DNA of 64,000 nucleotides from Spongilla lacustris (GCA_949361645.1 OX442416.1:996887-1060886); one strand, 5' to 3'. Positions 11,240-23,159 are shown, numbered from the stretch's first letter. Notes: generated by a model not told the origin, from the sequence alone. Numbers and translations are program-made.

Positions 11240-11572
11240 TTGCTCCCCTGAAGTACGACAACTCTCCAGATGGACCAAAGACCAGACCCTACGCTGGGAC
11301 AACCTGAAGGAGGACCTGCTGGTGTGATGTGTGACTAACCCTCCCTTTCGAGCCATGCAGGCAGCAGACCACCCCCTTCCCTCGTCAAAGCGCCCCAGCT
11401 CCTTCAGGAGGTACTGGTGCCATGCAGCAATTCCTCCCACAATGGTCAAGTCCCATGCAGCTGGCAAGGAGGTGTGCCACCATTTCAATGCTGGAAGGTG
11501 CTCTGTCACAGGCTGCAAAGGGGCTCTGCACCCTTCCAACACCTGTCCCCGCACCCCTCCAGTGGCTACATG
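11240..11572 (+). pseudogene. Retroelement gag-like remnant with a zinc-knuckle motif
   Basis: One frame reads VRQLSRWTKDQTLRWDNLKE and, after a stop at about 11326, continues to CHHFNAGRCSVTGCKGAL and HPSNTCP. A W-x-x-L stretch followed by C-x(2)-F-N-x-G-x-C-x(4)-C and H-P-x(3)-C resembles the gag zinc finger of DIRS/Ngaro-type retroelements, with part of the finger apparently deleted. The stop, the short length and the GC-rich composition mark it as a relic. The family assignment is an inference from motif spacing. Confidence 0.4.
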
Positions 11573-13930
11573 AGCTCCAGCAAGCCATGCAGGACTCCCT
11601 TGGCTGCTGTCAGAGAAGGTTGTATCCCTGTCCCCTCGACACTAGGCGGTTTCCACGAACTGCCTGAGCTGTTCAAGCTGCGCGATACAGCGATCAACCT
11701 TGCTTCCAAGCGGCCGGGGACAGGGTGCCTTTGATGGCATATGTCCGAGGCAGTCGAGCAGCACAAGTTGTCTACAATGCCAGCTTCATATCCAGCAGTT
11801 CCTCATCGTCGTCCAGCGCATCAGCCGCTTTTCATACGAAGAGGCATCGTCAAGAAAATATCCCACTGTGTGGGGGTCCCTTCACCATGCACTGTTTGCC
11901 ACCAACGCTCCATAGCACCTTGGAGGATGTGCCAAGTCTCAGATCTGCCAACTGATTGGAAGCATGGAACGTATATGTCCTCTCTGGATAGGCCCATACT
12001 GCACTCCAGTTATGCTGGTCTCTACCGATGGGACTGCAGTACGACAAACCATTCAGGTGCCCCAGCTACAGCAGCCACTTGTACTGGTCGAGCTCTGCAC
12101 GTAAATCTAGTTAGGCAGTCTACTGCCACTTAACCTCCGAGGGTGCCACAGGACAGACTGCTACTACAGACATACAAGTGCTCAATCATGCAGGCCCTTA
12201 GATACTCTGCGGTTTCCACAAGCTGGCTGCCTGAGCTGGTCGAGCTGGTCGAGCTGTACGCTACAGTGATCAACCTTGCTTCTGTGCATAAGCAGGCCTC
12301 TCACTTGCCGCACTCCATGTAAGCAAGTATCTGACCCTCTAGTCTTCCCATGGTTGTGCCTAAAGCGCCGTTGCAATGGCAAGCATATGCCGGAGCCGTG
12401 CTAAGGGCAGGTCTAAGGCGGTCGAGTGCACACTGTCTACGGGGCAAACCACGAGCCGAACCATGGCAGCCCCTTTCTCACCCTCAAGTCACCTCCCTCC
12501 TGCCCCTCCTGCCCCTCCAGCAGCCACTGGAGGCGACGTCACTGTAGCATCACTCTTGGTCCCAGCAGGGCACTCCTGGCCAACATCATCCAGTCCACTC
12601 TGAACATCTAGGACAGATGACACTCGCAGGATCCGGCAAACCTCTGGCCCAGGTGACGGTCTCTAACCATAGCCATCCCGGCCAGACACTATAAGGTTAT
12701 TGGAGGCGGATCGGGCTACCCTGGCCTGTCCCCAGATTGGTATTTTTTTGGATTCCCAAGCTTCAACCTTCTAGAAAACCAAAGATTCACCAGCTAGGCT
12801 GCTCAGGGGCACCACCATCGCATGGGGAGGCTCCATGCATGGTTATTCAGACCTGCATCAGTCAATCACTGTCAGCAGGTGCCATACTGGAATACCTCAT
12901 TTGTTCTCCAAAAACAATATTCTCTTTTGCGCTCCCCGTCTATGGCTCAGGAACATCCACCTCAGCTTCATGGGTAACAAGCCAGCCCAGGTACATCAAC
13001 ACCTGCTTTAACATGAGGCCTACCTGCAGAAATGGGCCAACTGGCCTCGTCAATGCTGCGCATATCTCAGGACACGGCCTACCTACGTGGCGGATGATTC
13101 CGATTTGCTGTAGAGCTTGGTCGACTCTGAGACATCACTGTCGGGGGAAGAATACCTCCATCTCCAGTTGCTGTGGGAGCAGGTTTGATCCCTGTCCCCT
13201 CAACACTCAGTGTGGTTCCCACGTACAAGCTGCTTGAGCTGGTCGAGCTGCGCGACATACGGTGATGACCTTGCTTCCACAAGCTTGTCTCACACCCACG
13301 AAATCAAGGATCAGACTTCCCCCACGGTAATGCCCAGGATGCTGTCGCTACGGCACGCTACGGGTATGGGCCGCCACCCAGCATGCTCCTGCACCTGGAA
13401 CCGAACCGTGGGTAAGAGGCACCATCACTACTGTTCCTCTTCCTTCACTTCCAGCACAACACAATAGCTTGTGGATCAGAGCAACCACTGCAGCAGCACC
13501 CTCTACCACTTCTTACTGACACTGCAAGTTTAGCCTTAGCCCCCTGACTCCTTCCCACACACACTTTACCCCTTGTATTCCATTTGTACTTACCACCTGG
13601 TACCACACCTAACCAATCCATTTGGGGGTTACACTTGGGCACATTCGGGCTTCTACCCTGACCAACCACGTCAAACCCATGACCGCGTCATGGTGTGGCA
13701 CACCTGGTCGCACCCAAGGCAAGCCAGCACTACCTTGGTCCCAGGTCAGTCAGCGGGGAGGGCCTACCACTCACTATGACCACGTCATGGTGAGTGGCAC
13801 GTCTGATCGCACCCAAGGCAAGCCAGTGCTACCTTGGTCCCAGATTTGGCCTAATGGGTACACCCTGTCACCAGGTTGCCGCCTGACCCCTTTTGGGCAA
13901 AACTGTTATCCGTCAATTAGTATAGATGCA
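11573..13930. repeat. GC-rich transposon-derived region with internal repeats
   Basis: A ~90-bp block recurs with divergence near 11630-11720, 12200-12300 and 13190-13290 (GAGCTGGTCGAGCTG and TCAACCTTGCTTC cores). Another block containing CGCACCCAAGGCAAGCCAG occurs twice at 13680-13860. Composition is clearly more GC-rich than the flanking introns. Together with the gag-like piece just upstream, this looks like the wreck of a retroelement. No intact frame exists. Confidence 0.5.
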
Positions 13931-14089
13931 TGACAGGGGTTGAGGGAACTCAGCGATATGCATCAGCTCAGTATGAGCATTCTTATAGCATTAGGGAGTA
14001 CATAGTATGTATTAGCATGGAATGAGCATTCATATAGCATTAATCACAAGTTTTGTTCAACTTCTCGTTCAGCTATTTATGTTAAGACA

Positions 14090-14430
14090 TCCTACTCCTC
14101 CCACACACCCTCCCTCCCCCTCCCTCCCTTTCTCCTTCCCTTCCTCCCTCCCATCCTCCCTCCCCTCCCCTTTTCTTCCTCCCTCCCCTTCCCCCTTCTT
14201 TTCCTCCCTCCCCCTTCCCCTTCTCTTCCTCCCTCCCATCCTCCCTCCTCCTCCCCCTTTCCTTCCTCCCTCCCTTCCTCCCTCCCTTCCTCCCTCCCAT
14301 CCTCCCTCCCCCTTCCCTCCCTCCCTCCCCCTCCCTCCACCTCCCTCCACCACCCTCCCCCTCCCTCCTTCCCTCCACCCTCCCTCCACCCTCCACCCTC
14401 TCTTCCCACTCCCTCCCTCCCTCTCTATGC
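14090..14430 (+). repeat. CT-rich tract in the duplicated intron module
   Basis: Impure CCCT/CCTT sequence follows TTCAACTTCTCGTTCAGC at 14060, the same arrangement as near 3.5, 17.2 and 19.6 kb. The next 450 bp, up to about 14895, shows no gene. Confidence 0.9.
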
Positions 14431-14927
14431 TTAGGTCATGTGGTTAAAGTGATTTGTTAGGGTAGAAGCCTGAAGGATGCCACCAATCATTGATGAGTGA
14501 CATAAAAATCAGTGTACAATATACTGATTGGGTGCGTGGGCAAAATTCAGGTTATCTATGAGGCAGAATGGTTGCTATACCAAAGAACATGTACATGTAG
14601 CAGTACTATACATGTACCTGGAACCAGACATAGGGACAATATAGGTTGTGTAAAAAGAAGGGTTCCAAATAGAGAGGCAGGCTTGACCTGCCAAATCCCC
14701 CTTTCAACACACTATATGCTTTTCTTGCACTATCTAAGCAGGAAGGGTGTGCACCACAATTTGCCCTTCATCAGAACATTAAACCTTGTTTACTCCAAGA
14801 AGTGAGGCCTCTTCATTTTCATGAACAAATTCTAGAACATGTAAAGTTGTAGGTCACTAATGACACCACTGTTCTTGAGTCTTCCAAAATAACCAAGTGT
14901 TTGTTTCATTCCTTCACTCCTTACTAG

Positions 14928-15029
14928 AATAATACAACTCCACTGTATCTGGCAAGTGAGAAGGGTCATCATAATGTAGTACAAACCTTGTTGGGAGCAG
15001 GTGCTGATGTGAATATAACAAGATCTGAT
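14928..15029 (+). CDS. Ankyrin-repeat exon (type A)
   Basis: A 102-bp, phase 0-0 exon encodes a 34-residue ankyrin unit (core TPLYLASEKGHHNVVQTLLG, ending NITRSD). The acceptor is CTTACTAG and the donor is GTAAGT. It is followed after 629 bp by a type B exon. Confidence 0.8.
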
Positions 15030-15658
15030 GTAAGTGATGTTATGTTTGATTTCTGCTCCATTTAATATTCACACACTAAAGAATATTATTATATGGTTTT
15101 CCATTTCTGGTAACTTAAGAAAGCAACTTACATGTAGGACCTTCCATCCTAATATTCATGTTCTGTATGCATATTCATGTCTGGGAAGTTCTTTTACATA
15201 TAATATGTCAGCTGCCTACCATGTGCCCCCCCCTCCATGTTTATTTGCATTCATTGTAGTGTTTAGATATGTGACATGTGCATAGCATGCCACACCCACT
15301 TTAAAGGATGCCCCACCCCCTCGTCTTCCATTTCTATTGTACATATGAGGCATATAGATGGTCTTCATGTACAGTGCATATGTATGCAATTTGTGTGATC
15401 TTAACTTGTTTTGACTATTGATCATAGCCATGTACGTATATCATCACTCTGTTTTCACACTCCTTCCGTCTCTTCATCTACACTGTATTATACACATGAG
15501 GGCCTTCTGTCATAATGGGTGGACTCACACCCAAAGGGACTTTCCCTCATAGAATGTCAGACCTTTTTCCCCAGCACTGCCATTTCTTCTCCCTCCCTCC
15601 ACTCATCAATTAACCTCCTTATGTTAAGCCTCAGATTATAATGATATTTGTATTACAG

Positions 15659-15757
15659 GTTGGTAAGAGTCTATTGATGATAGCCCTTACAAATGGACAT
15701 CTTGATATAGTGAAGACACTCATTGAAGCAGGAGCTAATGTCAATCAGAGTAATAAG
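15659..15757 (+). CDS. Ankyrin-repeat exon (type B)
   Basis: A 99-bp, phase 0-0 exon encodes one ankyrin repeat (VGKSLLMIALTNGHLDIVKT, ending NVNQSNK). The acceptor is GTATTACAG and the donor is GTAAGT. The usual TPL tripeptide reads SLL here. Confidence 0.8.
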
Positions 15758-16171
15758 GTAAGTGTATGTGCGCTGTTGTTGTACTCTGTAAATGCACACC
15801 TGTATTGCCTTGGTCCCTTCTGTGCCTAACTAAGGATTCGTCAATTTTGTACGTGATTAAACAGATTCAGATGAGCTGCCTACCATGTTGCCATGGCAGC
15901 CTGTAATCCAATTAAATGCTGTGTATGGTGAATGTATTCAAGAGTGCCTTTAGCCACAATACCTCTCCCCAAGGTGTCTGATATTTTTCTAAAATACCAT
16001 CATCACATGAGTAAACAGATTCATATGGGCCATTTACCCTTTATACACAGATATTCTAAAGTGCTGTTTATAAAAATACTGCATTTATCCTACTGTATAT
16101 TTTTATATACTGTATATACACAAAGATGGTTATTTGAAAAGTGTTTGTTTCATTCCTTTTCTCCTTACCAG

Positions 16172-16273
16172 GATAATAAAACTCCACTGTATGTGGCAAG
16201 TGAGAATGGTTATCATGATGGAGTAAAGACCTTGTTGGGAGCAGGTGCTGATGTGAATATAGCAAGATATCAT
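16172..16273 (+). CDS. Ankyrin-repeat exon (type A)
   Basis: A 102-bp, phase 0-0 exon (DNKTPLYVASENGYHDGVKT, ending NIARYH). The acceptor is CTTACCAG and the donor is GTAAGT. The spacing from the previous A exon is 1244 bp, about the basic A+B unit length without insertions. Confidence 0.8.
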
Positions 16274-16915
16274 GTAAGTGATGGTATATTTTATTTCTGC
16301 ACCATTTAATATTCACACGCTGAAGAATATCATTATATGGTTTTCCATTTCTGGTAATTTGAGAAAGTGACTTAGAACCTTCCGTCCTAGCATAATCATG
16401 TCTGGGAAGTTCTTTCACACATAATGTCAGGTGCCTACCATGTGCCCCTCCCCTCCCCCTCCATGTTTATTTGCATTCATTGTAGTGTTTAGATATGTAT
16501 ACCATGCCACACCCACTATGAAGGATGCCCCACCCCCACGTCCTCTATTTCTATTGTACATATGAGGTATTCTGTCATAGTAGGTGGGGCATATAATACC
16601 TGTACATATAGATGGGGACCTTCCTTCCATCATAGCTGGTTTCACACATGCAGTGTATCTTCATGTACAGTACATGTGTACACATGTTGTGTGAGTCATG
16701 TACATAAATCATCACTCTGTTCTCACACTCCTTCCCTCCCTTCATCTACACTATATTATACATATGAGGGCCTTCTATCATAATGGGTGGACTCACACCC
16801 ATGGGGACTTTCCCACATAGGACCTTTTTCCCCTGCACTGCCATTTCTTCTCCCTCCCTCCATTCACCAACCTCCTTATGTCATACCTCTGATTATAATG
16901 ATATTTGCATTACAG

Positions 16916-17014
16916 GATGGTAAGAGTCCTTTAATGGTAGCCCTTGACAATGGACATGTTGATGTAGTGAAGACACTTATTGAAGCAGGAGCTATTGTCA
17001 ATCAGGGTGATAAG
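16916..17014 (+). CDS. Ankyrin-repeat exon (type B)
   Basis: A 99-bp, phase 0-0 exon (DGKSPLMVALDNGHVDVVKT, ending IVNQGDK). The acceptor is GCATTACAG and the donor is GTAAGT. Confidence 0.8.
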
Positions 17015-17263
17015 GTAAGTGTATGTGTGCTGTTGTTGCACTCTGTAAGTGCACACACTGTATTGCCTTCGTCCCTTCTGTGCCTAACTAAGGATTTGAT
17101 ATCTTTCATATTTTTCTAAAATACATGATGAAACTGAGTCAGATTCATAAGGCCAGGTGCCTACCCTTTTAACAACCACATATTCTAAAATGCTTGGATT
17201 TGTAATGTTTTAAATCAAAAGTTTTGTTCAACTTCTTGTTCAGCTATTTATGATAAGACATCC

Positions 17264-17561
17264 ACCCTCCCTCCCTCCCTCCCTCCCTCCCTCCCTCCCT
17301 CCCTCCCTCCCTCCCTCCCTCCCTCCCTCCCTCCCTCCCTCCCTCCCTCCCTCCCTCCCTCCCTCCCTCCCTCCCTCCCTCCCTCCCTCCCTCCCTCCCT
17401 CCCTCCCTCCCTCCCTCCCTCCCTCCCTCCCTCCCTCCCTCCCTCCCTCCCTCCCTCCCTCCCTCCCTCCCTCCCTCCCTCCCTCCCTCCCTCCCTCCCT
17501 CCCTCCCTCCCTCCCTCCCTCCCTCCCTCCCTCCCTCCCTCCCTCCCTCCCTCCCTCCCTC
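17264..17561 (+). repeat. (CCCT)n microsatellite in an intron
   Basis: About 74 uninterrupted copies, broken at 17562 by an inserted element. A short remainder of the tract resumes at 18400-18428. Confidence 0.97.
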
Positions 17562-18399
17562 CAGTGGCGTATTTAGGGGGGCTCAGGGGGCTAAGGCACC
17601 CCCCTCCGACCCAAGAATGAATATAATTAAAAGAATCAAATAGTGAGTACGCTCATAATTTCCCTTCGCAGGCATATACGTACGCTTTAGCGCGGTAATT
17701 TAATTCAATTCACTTCTATTATTAACATCACTATATAAGATTACCGTAAAGTCCACTCTGCCCCCACCGAAATAAAATGTCTCGTGTTTAAACGAGCGTA
17801 TCTTCGTAGCAGCTGCATGCGTGCCGTTCTTTAAAATCCTGTTGCCTGGAGTACCAGCTCTTTCCTGAAATGCTAAACAGGATGTCGGAAGCGTTAACGA
17901 TTACGAAGATGCGCTAGTTTAAAACACGAGACATTTTTTCGTTGGGACATGAATAAGGCACTGATGAATATACGTAATTGGATTCCGTTGACTGTTAGTC
18001 GTCCTCCAGCTGAAAAGCGCATTTTAGTTACTACTTCGTCAACCACTTGAAGCCAGGTGCTGATTACATGCACTTTTACAATACATGTATAAATGGCTCT
18101 AAATTTATCCTTGGCATGGATACAGTTTCAGAAGTTTGCAGAGCGCTTATCGGTATTCACAACATACTCAGCCGATCGTTTAGTGTGCTAATGCACTCTT
18201 CGGCGGCCGGCGGGTTCTGGATGTATGCATGCACCCTATAGTGTATGCGCTCGGCGCCATCCTTGGTGATTGCAGACATTCTTGCCGATTGAGCCGTTGT
18301 ATTTCTGTTAAACTATACTGCTGAGTGGGCGTGGTTGCAAAAAATTTCGCGCGCTATCCGTTCGGCACCCCCCTCCTTCTATTTCTGGATACGCGCCTG
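17562..18399. mobile_element. 838-bp non-autonomous DNA element inside a (CCCT)n tract
   Basis: The left end CAGTGGCGTATTTAG and the right end (reverse complement CAGGCGCGTATCCAG) are imperfect terminal inverted repeats, each with a G-rich or C-rich stretch just inside. The host CCCT repeat stops at one end and resumes at the other, so the insertion boundaries are unambiguous, although the simple repeat hides the target-site duplication. Inside are ~35-bp inverted arms at 17774-17808 and 17902-17938. The CAGTGGCG-type end suggests a hAT-like element; this is inferred. The only frame (18047-18241) resembles nothing I know. Confidence 0.7.
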
Positions 18400-18470
18400 C
18401 CCTCCCTCCCTCCCTCCCTCCCTCCCTCCTACTGTGCTAATGTGTGAAGGAATCTCTAACTCCTTACCAG

Positions 18471-18572
18471 TATAATACAACTCCACTGTATGTGGCAAGT
18501 GGTAAGGGTCATCATGATGTAGTACAGACCTTGCTGGGAGCAGGTGCTGATGTAAATATAGCAAGATCTGAT
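18471..18572 (+). CDS. Ankyrin-repeat exon (type A)
   Basis: A 102-bp, phase 0-0 exon (YNTTPLYVASGKGHHDVVQT, ending NIARSD). The acceptor is CTTACCAG and the donor is GTAAGT. It lies just after the interrupted microsatellite. Confidence 0.8.
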
Positions 18573-19273
18573 GTAAGTGATGTTATGTTTTATTACTACT
18601 TCATGAAATGTGCAAACACTGAAGAATATCATTTTTCAAGTCTGGTCATTTGAGAAAGTGACTTTCAACCTCCAGTCCTAATATTCAAGTTCTGTATTTC
18701 AAACTTATCTCTTGCATGCTCATGTCTGGGAAGTTCTTTCATACATACATGTAATGTCAGCTTCCTACCATATACACTCCCCCACCCATATGCAACGTTT
18801 TTTACTGTTTTGAGATATGTGACATTTATATACTATGCCACACCCAGATGCCCCACTTCCTTGTTCTCCATTTCTGTTGTACATATGAGGTATTCAGTCA
18901 TAGTAGGTGGGGCACATAATACCTGTACATATGTATGGGGACCTTCCTTCCATCATAGATGGTTTCACACATGCAGCACATCTTCATGTACAGTGCATGT
19001 GTATACATGTTGTGTGATCTTAACTTGTTTTGGGTATTGATCATAGCCATGTATGTAAATCATCACTCTGTTCTCACACTCCTTCCCTCCCTTCATCTAC
19101 ACTGTATTATACACATGAGGGCCTTCTATCATAATGGGTGGACTCATACCCATCGGGACTTTCCGTCATACAATGTCAGACCTTTTCCACCTGCACTGTC
19201 ATTTCTTCTCCTTCCCTCCACTCACCAACCTCCTTATGTCAAGAATCTGATTATAATGATATTTGTATTACAG

Positions 19274-19372
19274 GTTGGTAAGAGTCCATTGATGATAGGC
19301 CTTACAAATGGACATCTTGATGTAGTAAAGACACTCATTGAAGCAGGAGCTATTGTCAATCAGGGTGATAAG
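19274..19372 (+). CDS. Ankyrin-repeat exon (type B)
   Basis: A 99-bp, phase 0-0 exon (VGKSPLMIGLTNGHLDVVKT, ending IVNQGDK). The acceptor is GTATTACAG and the donor is the unusual GTTGGT. Confidence 0.8.
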
Positions 19373-19616
19373 GTTGGTGTATGTGCGCTGTTGTTGCACT
19401 CTTGTAAATTCACACACTATATTGCCTTGGTCCCTTCTGTGCATAACTAAGGATTTGATATCTTTCATATTTTTCTAAAATACATTATGAAACTGAATCA
19501 GATTCATAAGGCCAGGTGCCTACCCTTAACAACCACATATTCTAAAATGCTTGGATTTGTAATGTTTTACAAGTTTTATTCAACTTCTTGTTCAGCTTTT
19601 TATGTTAAAACATCCT

Positions 19617-20092
19617 ACTCCTCCCTCCCTCCCTCCCTCCCTCCCTCCCTCCCTCCCTCCCTCCCTCCCTCCCTCCCTCCCTCCCTCCCTCCCTCCCTCC
19701 CTCCCTCCCTCCCTCCCTCCCTCCCTCCCTCCCTCCCTCCCTCCCTCCCTCCCTCCCTCCCTCCCTCCCTCCCTCCCTCCCTCCCTCCCTCCCTCCCTCC
19801 CTCCCTCCCTCCCTCCCTCCCTCCCTCCCTCCCTCCCTCCCTCCCTCCCTCCCTCCCTCCCTCCCTCCCTCCCTCCCTCCCTCCCTCCCTCCCTCCCTCC
19901 CTCCCTCCCTCCCTCCCTCCCTCCCTCCCTCCCTCCCTCCCTCCCTCCCTCCCTCCCTCCCTCCCTCCCTCCCTCCCTCCCTCCCTCCCTCCCTCCCTCC
20001 CTCCCTCCCTCCCTCCCTCCCTCCCTCCCTCCCTCCCTCCCTCCCTTCCTCCCTCCCTCCCTCCCTCCCTCCCTCCCTCCCTCCCTCCCTCC
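19617..20092 (+). repeat. (CCCT)n microsatellite in an intron
   Basis: A near-pure CCCT tract with a single interruption at 20046. It is preceded by the same TTCAACTTCTTGTTCAGC module as other tracts. Confidence 0.97.
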
Positions 20093-20289
20093 CATCAGCA
20101 ATTTCCCTCATTTGGTTCTCCAAAATAACCTGTTAGAGTACATGTATATCTAACCACAAACTTCCTTTTAGGCCCCTCCCACCCTTCTCTTTTCCCTGTA
20201 TCCGTCCCTGCACTATTATACAGTGGGACATTTGCTCGTAGAAGATTTACTCCTGTGTCTCCCTCCCTCCTCACCCACCTGTATTACAG

Positions 20290-20388
20290 GATGGCAGGAG
20301 TGCCTTGATGGCATCAAGTGAAAAAGGACATCTTGATGTAGTGAAGACACTCATTGAAGCAGGAGCTGATGTCAACCAGACTAATAAG
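20290..20388 (+). CDS. Ankyrin-repeat exon (diverged type B)
   Basis: A 99-bp, phase 0-0 exon (DGRSALMASSEKGHLDVVKT, ending DVNQTNK). The acceptor is GTATTACAG and the donor is GTAGGA, as in the exon at 3192. SALM replaces the more common SPLM. Confidence 0.8.
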
Positions 20389-20644
20389 GTAGGAATATGT
20401 ACATGCACACTGATATTATGGGCTGTTGCCATGGCAGCCTGTAATCCAACTGATGTGGCTATCATGTAAATGCAGTGTATGGTGAAGGTATTCAAGAGTG
20501 CCTTTAGCCACAATATCTCTCCCCAAAGTGTCTGACCATTATCACATGATTAAACAGATTCATATGGGCCATTTACCTTTTACACACATATTCTAAAGTG
20601 CTAAATATAAAAATAGTGCATTTATCCTACTGTATATTTCTATA

Positions 20645-21394
20645 TGGGACAGTGTCCAGCAAAATCAGGCTTGTGGGGTTATAATTTTATCACTATAAAA
20701 ATTGCACGTTACACTCTTCGCAACGGTACAACCTTTTCCTTTCATATTTCGTACACATCTTTTTTTTTTCCATTTTGGAGCTCTAATCATTTTCTATGCC
20801 GTCAATGCAAAGATCGCTAATCCAACAGGTTAGAATTTCACATCTCGCCATGTACGAATGTTGAAAACGCGTCAAATTCGGAGTGTACATAGAGGAGTTC
20901 TGAAGCTATTGATATGCCCTGTTCGTTAATTCTTGTATCAGAGCAAACTACATGCATGTTTTCCCGCTTGATTCGCACCAAAGATATACATTGAGCGAGA
21001 CGCGATTTGCCAAAATCATTGGCGCGAATCAAGCGGAAAAACATGCACGTAGTTTGTTCAACTGTATTTCCGTAACGGATGATGCAGAAATTAACGAACA
21101 GAACAAATCAATAGCTACAGGACTCCTCTATGTACAACCCAAATTTCCACACTCGAACATGGAGAAATGTTGAATTCTAACCCATTGGGTTAGCAATCTT
21201 TGTAATCGCTGCATGGAAAATTATTAGAACACCAAAATCGATTTCCACATAGAGAGATGATGTGAGAACAAGTGTACGAACGTTTAACGGTAAAGGTTGT
21301 ACCGTTGCAAAGATGTGTTGTATAGTGTAACATGCAATTTTTATAGTGATGAAATTATAACCTCACAAGCCCGATTTTGCTGGACACTGTCCCG
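20645..21394. mobile_element. 750-bp foldback element with very long inverted repeats and TA duplication
   Basis: The two halves are near-complementary for several hundred bases. The left starts GGGACAGTGTCCAGCAAAAT; the right ends CGATTTTGCTGGACACTGTC plus CC. Comparison with an uninterrupted sister intron at 16088 shows insertion at TA with TA duplicated. No frame resembles a transposase. It belongs to the snapback/foldback type of non-autonomous element. Confidence 0.85.
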
Positions 21395-21460
21395 TATACT
21401 GTATATACACAAAGATGGTTATTTGAAAATTGTTTGTTTCATTCTTCTTCTACTTATCAG

Positions 21461-21562
21461 TATAATACAACTCCATTGTATGTGGCAAGTAGAAAGGGTC
21501 ATCATGATGTAGTACTGACCTTGTTGGGAGCAGATGCTGATGTGAATATAGCAAGATCTGAT
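21461..21562 (+). CDS. Ankyrin-repeat exon (type A)
   Basis: A 102-bp, phase 0-0 exon (YNTTPLYVASRKGHHDVVLT, ending NIARSD). The acceptor is CTTATCAG and the donor is GTAAGT. Confidence 0.8.
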
Positions 21563-22257
21563 GTAAGTGATGTTATATTTTATTTCTGCTGCATTTAATA
21601 TTCACACACTGATGAATATCATTATATGCTTTTCCATTTCCGTTAACTAAAAAAGCGACTTAGGACCTTCCATCCTAATATTCAAGTTGTGTATTTCAAA
21701 AACATACATGTACATGCATCTGGGAGTTCTTTCACACATAATGTCAGCTGTCTACCATGTGCTCCTCCCCCCCTCCTCCATGTTTATTTGCATTCATTGT
21801 AGTGTTTAGATATGTGACATGTGTATACCATGCCACACCCACTTTGAAGGATGCCCCACCTCCACGTCCTCCATTTCTATTGTTTATGTGAGGTATTCTG
21901 TTGTAGTAGGTGGGACATGCATATAATACCTCTACATATGTATGGGGACCTTCCTTCCATCATAGATGGTTTCACAAATGCAGTGTATCTTCATGTACAG
22001 TGCATGTGTATTTATGTTATGTGATCTCAACTTGTTTTGGGTATTGATGATAGTTATGTACGTAAATCATCCTTCCCTCCCTTCATCTTCACTGTATTAT
22101 GCACATGAGAGCCTTCTATCATAATGGGTGGACTCACACTCATGGGGACTTTCCCTCAAAGTATGCTTTTCCCCCTGCACTGCCATTTCTTCTCCCTCCC
22201 TCCACTCACCAACCTCCTTATGTCAAGAATCTGATAATAATGATAATTGCATTACAG

Positions 22258-22356
22258 GATGGTAAGAGTCCATTGATGATAGCCCTTACAAATGAACATC
22301 TTGATGTAGTGAAGACACTCATTGAAGCAGGAGCTATTGTCAATCAGGGTGATAAG
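22258..22356 (+). CDS. Ankyrin-repeat exon (type B), first copy of a tandem pair
   Basis: A 99-bp, phase 0-0 exon (DGKSPLMIALTNEHLDVVKT, ending IVNQGDK). The acceptor is GCATTACAG and the donor is GTAAGT. The usual N-G-H turn reads N-E-H in this pair only. Confidence 0.8.
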
Positions 22357-22924
22357 GTAAGTGTATGTGCGCTGTTGTTGCACTCTGTAAATGCGCACAC
22401 TGTAGTGCCTTGGTCCTTTCTGTGCCTAGTTAATTAACTAAGGATTTGATATCTTTATTTGCATTCATTGTAGTGTTTAGATATGTGACATGTGTATACC
22501 ATGCCACACCCACTTTGAAGGATGCCCCACCTCCACGTCCTCCATTTCTATTGTTTATGTGAGGTATTCTGTTGTAGTAGGTGGGACATATAATACCTCT
22601 ACATATGTATGGGGACCTTCCTTCCATCATAGATGGTTTCACAAATGCAGTGTATCTTCATGTACAGTACATGTGTATTTATGTTATGTGATCTCAACTT
22701 GTTTTGGGTATTGATGATAGTTATGTACGTAAATCATCCTTCCCTTCCTTTATCTTCACTGTATTATGCACATGAGAGCCTTCTATCATAATGGGTGGAC
22801 TCACACTCATGGGGACTTTCCCTCATAGTATGCTTTTCCCCCTGCACTGCCATTTCTTCTCCCTCCCTCCACTTACCAACCTCCTTATGTCAAGAATCTG
22901 ATAATAATGATATTTGCATTACAG

Positions 22925-23023
22925 GATGGTAAGAGTCCATTGATGATACCCCTTACAAATGAACATCTTGATGTAGTGAAGACACTCATTGAAGCAGGAG
23001 CTATTGTCAATCAGGGTGATAAG
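22925..23023 (+). CDS. Ankyrin-repeat exon (type B), second copy of a tandem pair
   Basis: Identical to the exon at 22258 except for one codon, GCC to CCC, which changes Ala to Pro within the first helix (MIA to MIP). The same acceptor and donor are used. A proline there may weaken the helix. Confidence 0.8.
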
Positions 23024-23159
23024 GTAAGTGTATGTGCGCTGTTGTTGCACTCTGTAAATGCGCACACTGTAGTGCCTTGGTCCTTTCTGTGCCTAGTTAA
23101 TTAACTAAGGATTTGATATCTTACATTGTGAAACTGAATAAGATTCATAAGGCCCTTCC

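Larger units (their letters stand above)
21780..23113. repeat. 667-bp tandem duplication carrying a type B exon
   Basis: Two adjacent ~667-bp segments, beginning TTTATTTGCATTCATTG at about 21783 and 22450, are nearly identical through introns and exon. The junction falls at a short shared TTTATTT, consistent with unequal exchange or slippage. Each copy carries one complete type B exon. Confidence 0.9.
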
